Below, piece after piece: positions 7,688 to 15,674 of a stretch of DNA of 24,067 nucleotides. Below the pieces are notes generated by a model. It had not been told where the DNA came from, did no database searches, and worked only from the letters and a program-made list of their open reading frames with translations. The stretch's first letter is position 1; every line of letters begins with the position of its first letter. A program made the translations under genes and the position numbers. The DNA is taken from assembly GCA_045129695.1 (NCBI GenBank), contig JBGVJZ010000038.1, positions 1 to 24,067 of the forward strand, given 5' to 3'. This DNA is from Eshraghiella sp045129695 (lineage in GTDB: Bacteria > Bacillota > Clostridia > Lachnospirales > Lachnospiraceae).

Positions 7688-9640
7688 CTATAAGTACAAA
7701 TTCTCCTGTATATATCTTCCAAAATCCTTAACTGTCACCAGACCGACTTCCTCGTCCTCCGGCATTTTAATCTCATATCTGTTCTGAATATCCGCTATCA
7801 TTGATAAGTAATCCAGACTGCTTCCATCCAAATCATAGAAGAAATGTGCGTCCACACCAATTGTCCCGGCTTCTGCACTTAAAGCATCAGCAAATATTTC
7901 CCGAAGCTCATTAAGAAGCTCTTCAGGAATATTATCATCCTTCTCCTCATCGACCTTAGGAACAACTACAGCAAGCCTGTTTTCAGAATAAAGTCTTGTA
8001 ATTTTACGTCTGTTAAGCTTAAAATCATTAGCTCCCATTAATGCATCAGTTGTGAGAACAATATCATTAATTGTTCCGTCAAGTTTATTAACAGCAAGCT
8101 GTTCTCTTATATTTTCGACTATTCTTACGGCAGCAGAACCCGTTATGTATTTATTTACCTCAATAATAAGAACAGGTGAAACTGCATCGAGTGCATTGCG
8201 CTTTCCAATAAGGCAAACAGCTCTTGCACCCTTTATTTTAAGCATTCCTTCTATCCTGTTAGGATTAAGGTTCTCACCATTCCTGCACGGAATCATATCA
8301 TCTCTGCGGCCTCTGATAAAATATCTTCCATTCTCTAAGGCTGCCATGTCCTTGGTATAAAACCATGTATCTGCATCCATTTTAATAACCTTGTCGCCCT
8401 GAATAATTCTGTCAGCAGTACAGTTGCCTCGTATAAGAAGCTCACCATCTTCACTTAAAGAATATTCAACATTCATAAAAGGCTTTCCTACTGAACAGGT
8501 ATTTCTCACTACGGCTTTTGGTGAAGTCTCTACTGAAGTAATGCCAACCTCTGACATTCCAAAGCCATCAGCAATATGGTACCCTATCCCGTTAAAAAAG
8601 GTTAACACCTCCGGTGAAATATAGCTGCCACCGGAAATAAGGCACTGAATACTCTCTCCAAAAAGATTGTCTCTGACCTCTCTAAAGGCTTTTCTTGAAA
8701 AAGCCATTGCAAGTGACGTATTAAAATCCAGCTTTTGGGCTATTTTAAGACCCTTTTGAAATTTATTGAAGGTCTTCTCACCTTTGTCTCGTATTTTCTT
8801 AATTGCAGCCTCATAAATTTTATTCCATAAAAGAGGTACTGCAAAAATATGAGTTACCTTGTGCTTACGAACAGTATTAAGAATCGTATCCGCACCAAAA
8901 TCATTTAAGAACACAAAGGTTCTTGAGAAAAATCCGAACCACATAAATACCGCTGCCAATCCGAAAATATGATAAAAAGGCAGAAAAGTTAACAGCTTAA
9001 GCTCACCTTCATAATGAGCCTTAATCACCTTGGATTCCCTGATAATTTCGGCACTGTTACATAACTGATAGTAGAATTTCTCTCCCGTGTAGACACATAA
9101 TTTGATATTCTCAGATGTTCCTGAAGACATAATAATAATCTCATCATTCCATGAAGGCTCAAACTCCGCTCCTGCGGGAAGTACTGCAACCTCAGCTGAT
9201 TTAAATGTCTTAATACTAAACTCCTTACTATCTGAAATGACTGCCGCTGCCTTATGCTCTGTAATAACCCTTTCAAGAGTTGAATCATCAAGCCTTGAAT
9301 TCATAAGAAGCGGTGTGTATCCACACATAAGAAGTGCCCATAATATCTCAATCCACTCCACTGAATTTGCCATATACATTCCGATTATTGCTCCCCGCTC
9401 ATATCCGGACAGCAAATCAGACAGTGCCGAAGCGATTCTTACTACAGCCTCCCTGCACTGTCCATATGTGGTTTTAATAATCTTATAGCCATCTGTTCTC
9501 TCAGCCATTATATTTTCAGGCTCAGTAAACATATATTCAAAAATCTTTTCAAAATTCCTGGAATTTCCCTCAAATAACCTCAATTTATAATTGACTAATT
9601 CATCTATACTTTTAAAGCTTCCAATATTGGTTAATTTCAT
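7688..9640 (-). CDS. Acyl-AMP ligase fused to a C-terminal acyl carrier domain
   Basis: 650 aa, first gene of the operon. Residues ~1-560 are an ANL adenylating enzyme: LLTFLPFYHIFGL (216-228), DGFGMSE (358-364, A5), FYTKDMA (428-433, with Asp431 of the TGD motif), GRRDDMIPCRNGENLNPNRIE (444-464) and a terminal KLNRRKI with candidate Lys546. Residues ~572-650 are a carrier domain with FFYDLDGSSLDYL, phosphopantetheine Ser608. The A3 phosphate loop is degenerate: MSSGTSENIKLCVYTG (171-186), where the usual glycine/lysine run TSGTTGKPKG is ENIKLC. That may weaken or alter ATP use. The start has AGGAG 7 nt upstream. The domain order (ligase then carrier) suggests in-cis loading of an acyl chain for the PlsC-type enzymes encoded next. 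A modified or regulatory adenylation domain is the alternative. Confidence 0.87.
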   Translation of the reverse strand: MKLTNIGSFKSIDELVNYKLRLFEGNSRNFEKIFEYMFTEPENIMAERTDGYKIIKTTYGQCREAVVRIASALSDLLSGYERGAIIGMYMANSVEWIEILWALLMCGYTPLLMNSRLDDSTLERVITEHKAAAVISDSKEFSIKTFKSAEVAVLPAGAEFEPSWNDEIIIMSSGTSENIKLCVYTGEKFYYQLCNSAEIIRESKVIKAHYEGELKLLTFLPFYHIFGLAAVFMWFGFFSRTFVFLNDFGADTILNTVRKHKVTHIFAVPLLWNKIYEAAIKKIRDKGEKTFNKFQKGLKIAQKLDFNTSLAMAFSRKAFREVRDNLFGESIQCLISGGSYISPEVLTFFNGIGYHIADGFGMSEVGITSVETSPKAVVRNTCSVGKPFMNVEYSLSEDGELLIRGNCTADRIIQGDKVIKMDADTWFYTKDMAALENGRYFIRGRRDDMIPCRNGENLNPNRIEGMLKIKGARAVCLIGKRNALDAVSPVLIIEVNKYITGSAAVRIVENIREQLAVNKLDGTINDIVLTTDALMGANDFKLNRRKITRLYSENRLAVVVPKVDEEKDDNIPEELLNELREIFADALSAEAGTIGVDAHFFYDLDGSSLDYLSMIADIQNRYEIKMPEDEEVGLVTVKDFGRYIQENLYL

Positions 9641-9684
9641 TATTGTACTCCTTATTCAGATGTATATGTAAGATACCGAGGATA

Positions 9685-9713
9685 ATTATACTTCCAACAA
9701 AATAAAATAACAA
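9685..9713 (-). promoter_or_regulatory. Promoter of the lipid operon (TTGTTA-17-TATAAT)
   Basis: On the minus strand TTGTTA (9713-9708), a 17-nt spacer and a consensus TATAAT (9690-9685) precede the ligase-ACP gene by ~45 nt. It lies in the 91-nt gap after the Lgt-family gene. This supports an operon start here, although read-through from the upstream gene is possible because no clear terminator separates them. Confidence 0.65.
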
Positions 9714-9731
9714 TAGCTTTTTATTACAAGT

Positions 9732-10544
9732 TTATTCCTGCTCCGGCTTCCCGTGAGACATAAACAGTCTGTTAAAGAAGTTATTTTCTGCCGGAACAAC
9801 AAGACAATATATTCCTATTGGTACCGTAATAAGACTTATCCATTGTGAGGTTGACAGGAAACCGAAAATTCCCCTTACAGCATCCCCCCTGAGGAATTCC
9901 AATACAAAACGCATCACACCATAAACCGTCATATATATTCCAAGTGGCTGATAATACTTCTTAACCCTTCGCTGATTAAAACATAACACAATAAAAATCA
10001 CCAGCTCACCAAAAGCCTCATATAACTGCACCGGAAGATACGGAACGCCGTTATTACCGCCAATCGCGTTAGTATAGGCAATTCCAAGCGTCCCATGCTC
10101 CATTCCGTGGCAGCAGCCTACAAGAAAACAGCCTATTCGTCCAAACATATGGAACAATGGAAAAATCGGCATCATGTACATAAAAAACTCTCTCGAATCC
10201 TGTTTAAAAACTTTAGTGTATACCATACCACCAAATATCGTTCCATATAATCCACCATAAAATACAAGTCCGATACTCCAATGATTACGAAAATATTTTA
10301 TATCTGTAAATAGGTAAGGAACCACTTCATAATTCATAATTATTTCAAGTAACTGATGTAATAAAAGTGCTCCCGCAAAAAGAAAAACAAACGTAAATGT
10401 AAGGTAATACAGCAAATCATTGCCATTAAGTTTTTTCTGTCTGCTTCTGACTACGGCATAAATTATAGCAGCAATTATTCCCATTACCGCCATTACACCA
10501 TATGCTGAAATTTTTTTACCCAATAAATTAAAATAAGGATACAT
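9732..10544 (-). CDS. Lgt-family membrane protein (prolipoprotein diacylglyceryl transferase-like)
   Basis: 270 aa polytopic membrane protein with about seven hydrophobic segments. Lgt-family landmarks: YGVMAVMGI near the N-terminus, FYGGLYG (95-101), GRIGCFLVGCCHG (135-147, Arg136), LPVQLYE (170-176) and RFVLEFLRGD (212-221). Classical Lgt moves diacylglycerol from phosphatidylglycerol to the lipobox Cys of prolipoproteins. Here the usual HGG is YGG (Tyr96), and the Asn of GRxGNFxNGE is Cys139 followed by GCC, so this is the divergent 'GCC' branch and the activity may differ. The start at 10544 is preceded by GGAG with a 6-nt spacer. The longer frame from 10556 would start at a TTG beside that SD. 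It lies between the DUF4190-like gene and the lipid operon, same strand. A lipid-handling role fits the neighbourhood but is not proven. Confidence 0.82.
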   Translation of the reverse strand: MYPYFNLLGKKISAYGVMAVMGIIAAIIYAVVRSRQKKLNGNDLLYYLTFTFVFLFAGALLLHQLLEIIMNYEVVPYLFTDIKYFRNHWSIGLVFYGGLYGTIFGGMVYTKVFKQDSREFFMYMMPIFPLFHMFGRIGCFLVGCCHGMEHGTLGIAYTNAIGGNNGVPYLPVQLYEAFGELVIFIVLCFNQRRVKKYYQPLGIYMTVYGVMRFVLEFLRGDAVRGIFGFLSTSQWISLITVPIGIYCLVVPAENNFFNRLFMSHGKPEQE

Positions 10545-10576
10545 ACTATACTCCAAAAACTTTTATTATAATAAAA

Positions 10577-10625
10577 AGGAGCGTTGCACTGAAAATGATT
10601 ATATAATCCTTTCCGTGTCGCTCCT
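10577..10625 (-). terminator. Hairpin terminator after the DUF4190-like gene
   Basis: The minus strand reads AGGAGCG ... CGCTCC TTTTTATTA. The 7-bp outer arms (10577-10583, 10619-10625) enclose further partial pairing and an inner palindrome gattatataatc. A run of five T follows the hairpin. It starts 30 nt after the small gene's stop. Confidence 0.65.
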
Positions 10626-10654
10626 GTTTATTATTCCTATATATCGGCAAATGA

Positions 10655-10909
10655 TTATAATTCAAGTAATGAAGCAAGGCCTGAATTACAAGCAATATTA
10701 CAAATAGTACAAGGAACACTCAATACTAATCCGATAATTCCTGTAACAAGACCGGCTGTTGTCATATTGTTAGGACCATTAACAGCCTTTGATTTAGATG
10801 CTAATATTATTGCAACAATACCTGCTGCTATACCAACATACGCTGCACTAGTAGCTATTGCAACAATTCCACATACCAGACAACCAATTGCCAAACCCTT
10901 ATTATTCAT
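10655..10909 (-). CDS. Small DUF4190-like membrane protein
   Basis: 84 aa, almost wholly hydrophobic, with segments at about 5-24, 25-38 and 50-73 separated by a short polar stretch (SKSKAVNGPNN). The pattern GLAIGCLVCGIVAI ... GIVAIILASKSK ... TAGLVTGIIGLVLS matches the repeating Gly-rich helices of the DUF4190 group, whose function is not known to me. Four Cys lie in its membrane or C-terminal part. GGAG lies 6 nt before the ATG. It is monocistronic by appearance: 78 nt separates it from the hydratase stop, and a hairpin terminator follows. Confidence 0.7.
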   Translation of the reverse strand: MNNKGLAIGCLVCGIVAIATSAAYVGIAAGIVAIILASKSKAVNGPNNMTTAGLVTGIIGLVLSVPCTICNIACNSGLASLLEL

Positions 10910-10987
10910 AACGTTCTCCTTTTCTTATAAAAATTGTCATTAGTAAACAATGCAACAATATCATAAAAAAATCTAAATTGCAAGTAT

Positions 10988-13273
10988 TTATTTAGCTCTG
11001 TAGAAGTTAATGAGACATCCGTCAAGGATAATCTGTCTCTCATCATCCGTGAGCTCACCAATCTTTAACTCAAATTCCTTCATATCTTTATTAACTACAA
11101 ATGCCTTAACAGAAGAAGCTTTGTTCTTAATCGCATCAGCAATTCCCGGAATGAAAATATAATCAAGATTGCTGAATGGAAGCTCGCCCTCATCAATAAT
11201 GAAAGGTATCATTCCCCAGTTGATAAGGTTTGAACGATATCTCTTAGTAGCATATTCATTAGCGATATTAGCCCATCCGCCGAGTACCTTCTGGCATGAA
11301 GCAGCCTGCTCACGGGCAGAACCGTCACCCGGTTTAACTGCGAAAATTGTACTTCCGACACCGGTATTTTCCTTACATACATCATAAGTCTCTTTAATCT
11401 TATGCATAATATCATGAAGCTCAGGAAGTGCCTCACCCATACATTTGCCTGCTTCTCTTGCAATCTCTGCCTTCTGTACTTCCTTAGCCCGTTCTACATA
11501 CATCGGGTCTTTCCTTGAAAGTGCAAACTCTGCAAGTCCAAGAGGATTGGAACGGAATGATGAAGTCTCACCTGAAGGAATTAATTCATCAGTTGTTGTA
11601 ACAGGGTCATGAATCTCTGATACAACCTTAATAATAAGGTTCTCAGGGAGCTCTGCCATTGCAGGCCAGTCCTTAATGTTTGGTCCAAACTGGATTTCCT
11701 GTTCAGGATTTGCAACACCCTTACTGTCAAATACGCGGTTAGCATAAATTGTTCCGTCAAAGTGATATTTAGGTCCTGTATATTCAACGTCCATGTCCGT
11801 TGCTGCTGTAAGGTATCCCTTGTTAGCAGCTGTTGCTGCGATTGAACGTGCATCCATTAATGCAACTGAAGAAATCTGTCCCTTCTGAAGCTTAGAACCT
11901 TCTCTGTTAGGGAAGTTTCTGGTTGAATGTCTGATTGAGAACGCATTATTAGCAGGTGTATCTCCCGCACCAAAGCATGGTCCGCAGAATGCTGTTTTAA
12001 CGATCGCACCTGTTGCAAGAAGGTCTGCCAGTCTGCCGTTTCTTGCAAGCTCCATATAAATAGGTGTACTTGCCGGATATACGCTCAATGTAAACTCATC
12101 TGCACCGATTGAGCGGCCTTTTAATAAGTCTGCTGCCGCACAGATATTCTCAAATCCGCCACCCGCACAGCCTGCGATAATACCCTGGTCAACATAGAGC
12201 TTACCATCTCTTACTTTGTTGGTTAACTTAAAGTCAACTGCTCCGTCAAGACTTACCAACGCCTTCTGCTCTGTATCATGAAGAATGTCCATAAGGTTAG
12301 CATTAACCTCATCAATTGTATATGTATTGCTTGGGTGGAAAGGCATTGCAATCATAGGTTTAATCTTACTTAAATCAACCTTAACCACTCCGTCATAATA
12401 CGCAACTGCTCCCGGATTAAGTTCTTTATAGCATTCACTTCTGTTATGAATATCATAAAATTCCCTGATTGTCTCATCAGTCTTCCAGATAGAAGATAGA
12501 CAGGTTGTCTCGGTTGTCATAACGTCTACACCGATTCTGAAATCAGCACTTAATTTGTCAACACCCGGTCCTACAAATTCCATAACCTTGTTCTTAACAT
12601 ATCCGTTAGCAAATACTGCTCCGATAATTGCAAGTGCAACGTCCTGTGGGCCAACACCCTTCATTGGCTCTCCCTCAAGGTAGATTGCCACAACGCCCGG
12701 CATATTAATATCATATGTTTTATTAAGAAGCTGTTTAACTAACTCAGGTCCACCTTCACCCACAGCCATGGTTCCTAACGCACCATATCTTGTATGGCTG
12801 TCTGAACCAAGAATCATCTTGCCGCCCTCTGCAAGCATTTCTCTTGCAAACTGGTGAATAACTGCCTGATGAGGTGGAACATAGATTCCGCCGTATTTCT
12901 TAGCACATGTAAGTCCAAACATGTGGTCATCCTCATTAATTGTTCCGCCTACTGCACATAAGCTGTTATGACAGTTAGTAAGAACATAAGGAATAGGGAA
13001 TTTCTCAAGTCCGCTTGCTCTTGCGGTCTGTATAATTCCAACAAATGTAATATCGTGTGAAGTAAGCTTGTCAAATTTAACCTGAAGCTTCTCCATATTG
13101 CCTGATGTATTATGCTCTGCAAGAATTCCGTATGCGATGGTATTCTTAGCCGCTTCTTCTTTCACCGGAACGCTTCCAAGCTTACCGGCAAGGACTGCTG
13201 CCCCGTTCTCATTATCTTCAATAAGTTCTGTACCATTTAAAAGGTATGCGCCGCCTTTTGTTAACGTAACCAT
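10988..13273 (-). CDS. Aconitase-family hydratase (clostridial ~760-aa form)
   Basis: 761 aa, shorter than AcnA (~900 aa) and similar in length to the YbhJ-like hydratases. Aconitase features: GSDSHTRYGALGTMAVGEGGPE (156-177), iron-sulfur ligands Cys369 (GCAGGGFENI), Cys430 and Cys433 (FCGPCFGAGDTPANN), the substrate-binding loop STRNFPNREGS (450-460), and a C-terminal swivel domain with RYRSNLINWGMIPF. The expected reaction is reversible citrate-isocitrate isomerisation through cis-aconitate, using a [4Fe-4S] cluster in the cytoplasm. A citrate synthase gene 2.4 kb away supports a TCA role. A different hydroxy-acid hydratase is possible because the subfamily is less studied. The ATG at 13273 has a strong AGGAGG 8 nt upstream and lies divergent to the hydrolase gene. 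Confidence 0.87.
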   Translation of the reverse strand: MVTLTKGGAYLLNGTELIEDNENGAAVLAGKLGSVPVKEEAAKNTIAYGILAEHNTSGNMEKLQVKFDKLTSHDITFVGIIQTARASGLEKFPIPYVLTNCHNSLCAVGGTINEDDHMFGLTCAKKYGGIYVPPHQAVIHQFAREMLAEGGKMILGSDSHTRYGALGTMAVGEGGPELVKQLLNKTYDINMPGVVAIYLEGEPMKGVGPQDVALAIIGAVFANGYVKNKVMEFVGPGVDKLSADFRIGVDVMTTETTCLSSIWKTDETIREFYDIHNRSECYKELNPGAVAYYDGVVKVDLSKIKPMIAMPFHPSNTYTIDEVNANLMDILHDTEQKALVSLDGAVDFKLTNKVRDGKLYVDQGIIAGCAGGGFENICAAADLLKGRSIGADEFTLSVYPASTPIYMELARNGRLADLLATGAIVKTAFCGPCFGAGDTPANNAFSIRHSTRNFPNREGSKLQKGQISSVALMDARSIAATAANKGYLTAATDMDVEYTGPKYHFDGTIYANRVFDSKGVANPEQEIQFGPNIKDWPAMAELPENLIIKVVSEIHDPVTTTDELIPSGETSSFRSNPLGLAEFALSRKDPMYVERAKEVQKAEIAREAGKCMGEALPELHDIMHKIKETYDVCKENTGVGSTIFAVKPGDGSAREQAASCQKVLGGWANIANEYATKRYRSNLINWGMIPFIIDEGELPFSNLDYIFIPGIADAIKNKASSVKAFVVNKDMKEFELKIGELTDDERQIILDGCLINFYRAK

Positions 13274-13293
13274 TGATATGCCTCCTTATATAA

Positions 13294-13323
13294 TTATCAT
13301 TTGATTGCATAAACCACTCACAA
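13294..13323 (-). promoter_or_regulatory. Possible promoter of the hydratase gene (TTGTGA-18-TGATAA)
   Basis: On the minus strand TTGTGA (13323-13318), an 18-nt spacer and TGATAA (13299-13294) lie just before the SD of the hydratase, which would leave a short leader. A GATAAT one base further on is an equal -10 choice. This is in the 185-nt divergent gap and is moderate evidence only. Confidence 0.4.
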
Positions 13324-13426
13324 TTTTATAACATTGGGATAAAAAAATCAATATCAGCCTTCTGTATATTTATTCCTCGTAGTAAGCAACTTTTTTCAAT
13401 TCCTTGCTTTAATCTGGCTCAAAATG

Positions 13427-13435
13427 TGTTAGAAT
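13427..13435 (+). promoter_or_regulatory. Extended -10 promoter of the alpha/beta hydrolase gene
   Basis: TGTTAGAAT (extended -10) lies 24 nt before the hydrolase ATG and just upstream of AGGAAAGG. The -35 is weak (TTGCTT at a 20-nt spacing, or CTTTAA at 17). It would give a leader of about 17 nt. Confidence 0.45.
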
Positions 13436-13458
13436 ATATTTATTAACAGGAAAGGCTG

Positions 13459-14400
13459 ATGCGTATGATTATTAAAAACGAATTTACATTTCCTTCCCGC
13501 AACGAAACTGATAAGATTCATGCTTACTCCTGGGCACCAAAGGATGGTAATATAAGAGGAATCTTTCAGATAATTCACGGAATGCAGGAATATGTTGAAC
13601 GATATGAAGAATTTGCAATTTTTCTTGCAAAAAATGGTTTTCTTGTAGTGGGCGAAGACCATTTAGGCCATGGCAGGACTGCTGCCACTGATAAGGATTT
13701 GGGATATTTTACGCCACATGCTGCTGATACAATTCTGGTGCGCGATTCCCACAGGCTTAAGAAAATAATTGAAGAGAAGCATCCGGGAGTTCCATATTTT
13801 ATTATGGGACACAGCATGGGATCTTTTATTTTACGCAAATATCTTGCTATGTATGGCAAGGGAATATCCGGTGCAATTATTGCAGGAACAGGCTGTGAGC
13901 CGGCTTTTCTTACCGGAAGTGCAATTTTTCTGACAAGAATGTTAAAGCTGTTTCGTGGTGACAGATATCATAGCCGATTTATTACCAAACTGGCATTTGG
14001 TACATATCTTAAGAAAATTCCTAATCCGAAAACAGCCAGTGACTGGCTTACACGGGATGACGAGGTTGTTAAAAAATATCGACGTGACAAATTCTGCACC
14101 TTCAAATTCTCAGTTAACGGATACAGGGCTTTGTTTAAACTTATCAGGTATGTATGTAATCCAGGAAATCTGACCAAAATTTCCAAGGATATGCCTATTC
14201 TGGTTACATCGGGTATGGAGGATCCCGTTGGCAACTATGGAAAGGATCCGGTTAAAGTATATGAGCAATATAAGAATCTTGGTATTAAGGATGTAACTCT
14301 TAAGCTTTATAAAGACTGTCGACATGAGATAATATCTGAGCTTAATAAAGAAGAGATTCACATAGATATTTTGAACTGGGTTAACGCTCATATCAATTAG
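13459..14400 (+). CDS. Alpha/beta hydrolase, monoacylglycerol-lipase-like (serine aminopeptidase S33 fold)
   Basis: 313 aa, cytoplasmic. The nucleophile elbow is GHSMGS with Ser119. The likely acid is Asp255 (VTSGMEDPVG) and the base is His289 (YKDCRHEI), completing a triad in the right order. HGMQEYVERYEEFA (40-53) carries the oxyanion-loop HG, and DHLGHGRTA (67-75) is the second block typical of Hydrolase_4/lysophospholipase-like enzymes (PldB/MAGL). The likely substrate is a monoacylglycerol, lysophospholipid or other ester, not determinable here. The start is either 13459 or the Met two codons on (13465); AGGAAAGG fits the second slightly better. ldhA follows 74 nt downstream on the same strand and may be cotranscribed. 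Confidence 0.84.
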   Translation: MRMIIKNEFTFPSRNETDKIHAYSWAPKDGNIRGIFQIIHGMQEYVERYEEFAIFLAKNGFLVVGEDHLGHGRTAATDKDLGYFTPHAADTILVRDSHRLKKIIEEKHPGVPYFIMGHSMGSFILRKYLAMYGKGISGAIIAGTGCEPAFLTGSAIFLTRMLKLFRGDRYHSRFITKLAFGTYLKKIPNPKTASDWLTRDDEVVKKYRRDKFCTFKFSVNGYRALFKLIRYVCNPGNLTKISKDMPILVTSGMEDPVGNYGKDPVKVYEQYKNLGIKDVTLKLYKDCRHEIISELNKEEIHIDILNWVNAHIN

Positions 14401-14474
14401 TAAAATTTTAATGAATTAAAAATAAAAAGTGCGGACATAATTTTATGGTAAAGAAATTTAAAGGAGCCTTAATT

Positions 14475-15455
14475 ATGGACATCGCATTTTTTGGAACAAA
14501 ACCTTATGACAGACTGTGGTTTGAGCCACTTTCCAAGGAATACGGCTGTAATATTCATTTTATTGAATCCGGCATTTCGGATGACACCGTAATTCTTGCA
14601 AATGGCAAAAACGCAGTCTGTGTTTTTGTTAATGACTATATTACAGAAAACATTGCAGAGAAATTGTCCGGTATGGGCATTAAGTTAATTCTTCTTAGAT
14701 GTGCAGGATTTAATAATATAGATTTAAAGGCTGTGAAAGATTTGGGCATAACAGTGTTAAGAGTGCCCAGCTATTCTCCTGCCGCAGTTGCCGAATTCTC
14801 CATGGCTGCAATCCTTACAGTAAATCGACAAACTCATCGTGCATACAGCAGGACAAGAGATTTTAATATGAGCATTAATGGTTTAATGGGAAGAGATTTG
14901 ACAGGTAAAACAGCCGGCGTAATCGGAACCGGTAAAATCGGACAATGTATGATTGATATTTTTAACGGATTTCACATGAAGGTTCTCGCTTATGATTTGT
15001 ATCCAAATGAGAATCTTGATGCAGTATATGTTCCTTTGGATGAGCTTTTTGAAAAATCTGACGTTATTTCACTCCATTGTCCGCTTACAAAGGATACACA
15101 CCATATAATAAACAGGGACTCCATCGACAAGATGAAGCCCGGTGTTATTCTGTCCAATACCTCCAGAGGTTCACTGATTGATTCCCAGGCCCTTGTTGAA
15201 GCGCTTAAATCCGGTAAAATCGGTGCCGTTGCATTGGATGTTTACGAAGAAGAGGACGGTGTATTCTACGAAGATGTTTCTAATGAAATCGTACAGGATG
15301 ATACCCTTTCACGTCTGTGTACTCTTCCAAATGTGCTTATAACCTCCCACATGGGATTTTTCACTAAAGAAGCCATGCAGGCAATCGCAATTGAAACTCT
15401 GCAAAATGCATTTGCATATGAGCATGGAATGAAATTAATCAATATAGTTCAATAA
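14475..15455 (+). CDS. ldhA: D-lactate dehydrogenase
   Basis: 326 aa member of the D-isomer-specific 2-hydroxyacid dehydrogenases, closely following the E. coli LdhA pattern: RCAGFNNIDL (75-84), VPSYSPAAVAEF (98-108), the NAD loop GTGKIG (151-156), LHCPLT (200-205), NTSRGSLID (228-236, Arg231), DVYEEEDGVFYED (255-267) and SHMGFFTKEA (291-300, catalytic His292). It reduces pyruvate to D-lactate with NADH, a fermentative redox sink in the cytoplasm. I start at 14475, since AGGAG lies 8 nt upstream. An in-frame Met at 14445 would add ten residues but has no SD. It may share a transcript with the hydrolase gene. The clearest downstream hairpin (15504-15524) has its U-tract on the opposite strand, so this gene's own terminator is unclear. 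Confidence 0.92.
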   Translation: MDIAFFGTKPYDRLWFEPLSKEYGCNIHFIESGISDDTVILANGKNAVCVFVNDYITENIAEKLSGMGIKLILLRCAGFNNIDLKAVKDLGITVLRVPSYSPAAVAEFSMAAILTVNRQTHRAYSRTRDFNMSINGLMGRDLTGKTAGVIGTGKIGQCMIDIFNGFHMKVLAYDLYPNENLDAVYVPLDELFEKSDVISLHCPLTKDTHHIINRDSIDKMKPGVILSNTSRGSLIDSQALVEALKSGKIGAVALDVYEEEDGVFYEDVSNEIVQDDTLSRLCTLPNVLITSHMGFFTKEAMQAIAIETLQNAFAYEHGMKLINIVQ

Positions 15456-15503
15456 CTATTCCAAAAATAAAATATGTAAGATACCATTCCTTATATATAA
15501 AAA

Positions 15504-15524
15504 GAATCCCGCTTTGCGAGATTC
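15504..15524 (-). terminator. Terminator of tRNA-Pro
   Basis: The minus strand reads GAATCTCGC AAA GCGGGATTC followed by TTTTTATATATAA. The stem is 9 bp (one G-U pair) with a 3-nt loop and a T tract, 16 nt past the tRNA 3' end. It is a textbook intrinsic terminator. Confidence 0.85.
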
Positions 15525-15539
15525 ACATAAACTCTATAA

Positions 15540-15613
15540 TCGGCGTGACAGGATTCGAACCTGCGGCCTCTTCGTCCCGAACGAAGCGCTCTACCAAGCT
15601 GAGCCACACGCCG
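15540..15613 (-). tRNA. tRNA-Pro (anticodon CGG)
   Basis: 74-nt cloverleaf on the minus strand: acceptor CGGCGTG/CACGCCG, D arm GCTC/GAGC, anticodon stem CTTCG/CGAAG around loop TTCGGGA (anticodon CGG, codon CCG), variable loop AGGCC, and T arm with TTCGAAT. The discriminator is A, and CCA is not encoded. It has its own promoter and terminator. Confidence 0.95.
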
Positions 15614-15625
15614 TTTACAGAGACT

Positions 15626-15654
15626 ATTTTAATTACGATTTGCAAAAATGTCAA
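15626..15654 (-). promoter_or_regulatory. Promoter of tRNA-Pro (TTGACA-17-TAAAAT)
   Basis: A consensus -35 TTGACA (15654-15649), a 17-nt spacer and TAAAAT (15631-15626) lie in the 61-nt gap between citrate synthase and the tRNA. The -10 ends 12 nt before the tRNA 5' end, so the primary transcript has only a few extra 5' bases. Confidence 0.8.
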
Positions 15655-15674
15655 CAGAATATTCCAATAATATT

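Noticed and set aside
13353..13460. ATCAGCCTT (13353-13361) and AAGGCTGAT (13452-13460), a 9-bp long-range inverted repeat that could hide the hydrolase SD
   Set aside because: The best promoter (TGTTAGAAT, 13427-13435) lies after the left arm, so that arm would not be in the transcript. A match this size can arise by chance.
9664..15485. 14-base identity ATATGTAAGATACC at 9664-9677 and 15472-15485 as a shared regulatory motif
   Set aside because: About one such match is expected by chance in a 24-kb AT-rich window, and the two sites have different positions relative to genes.
15655..15674. AATATT/AATATT dyad just after citrate synthase as terminator
   Set aside because: Only A-T pairs, no T tract; it is simply part of the AT-rich DNA before the tRNA-Pro promoter.
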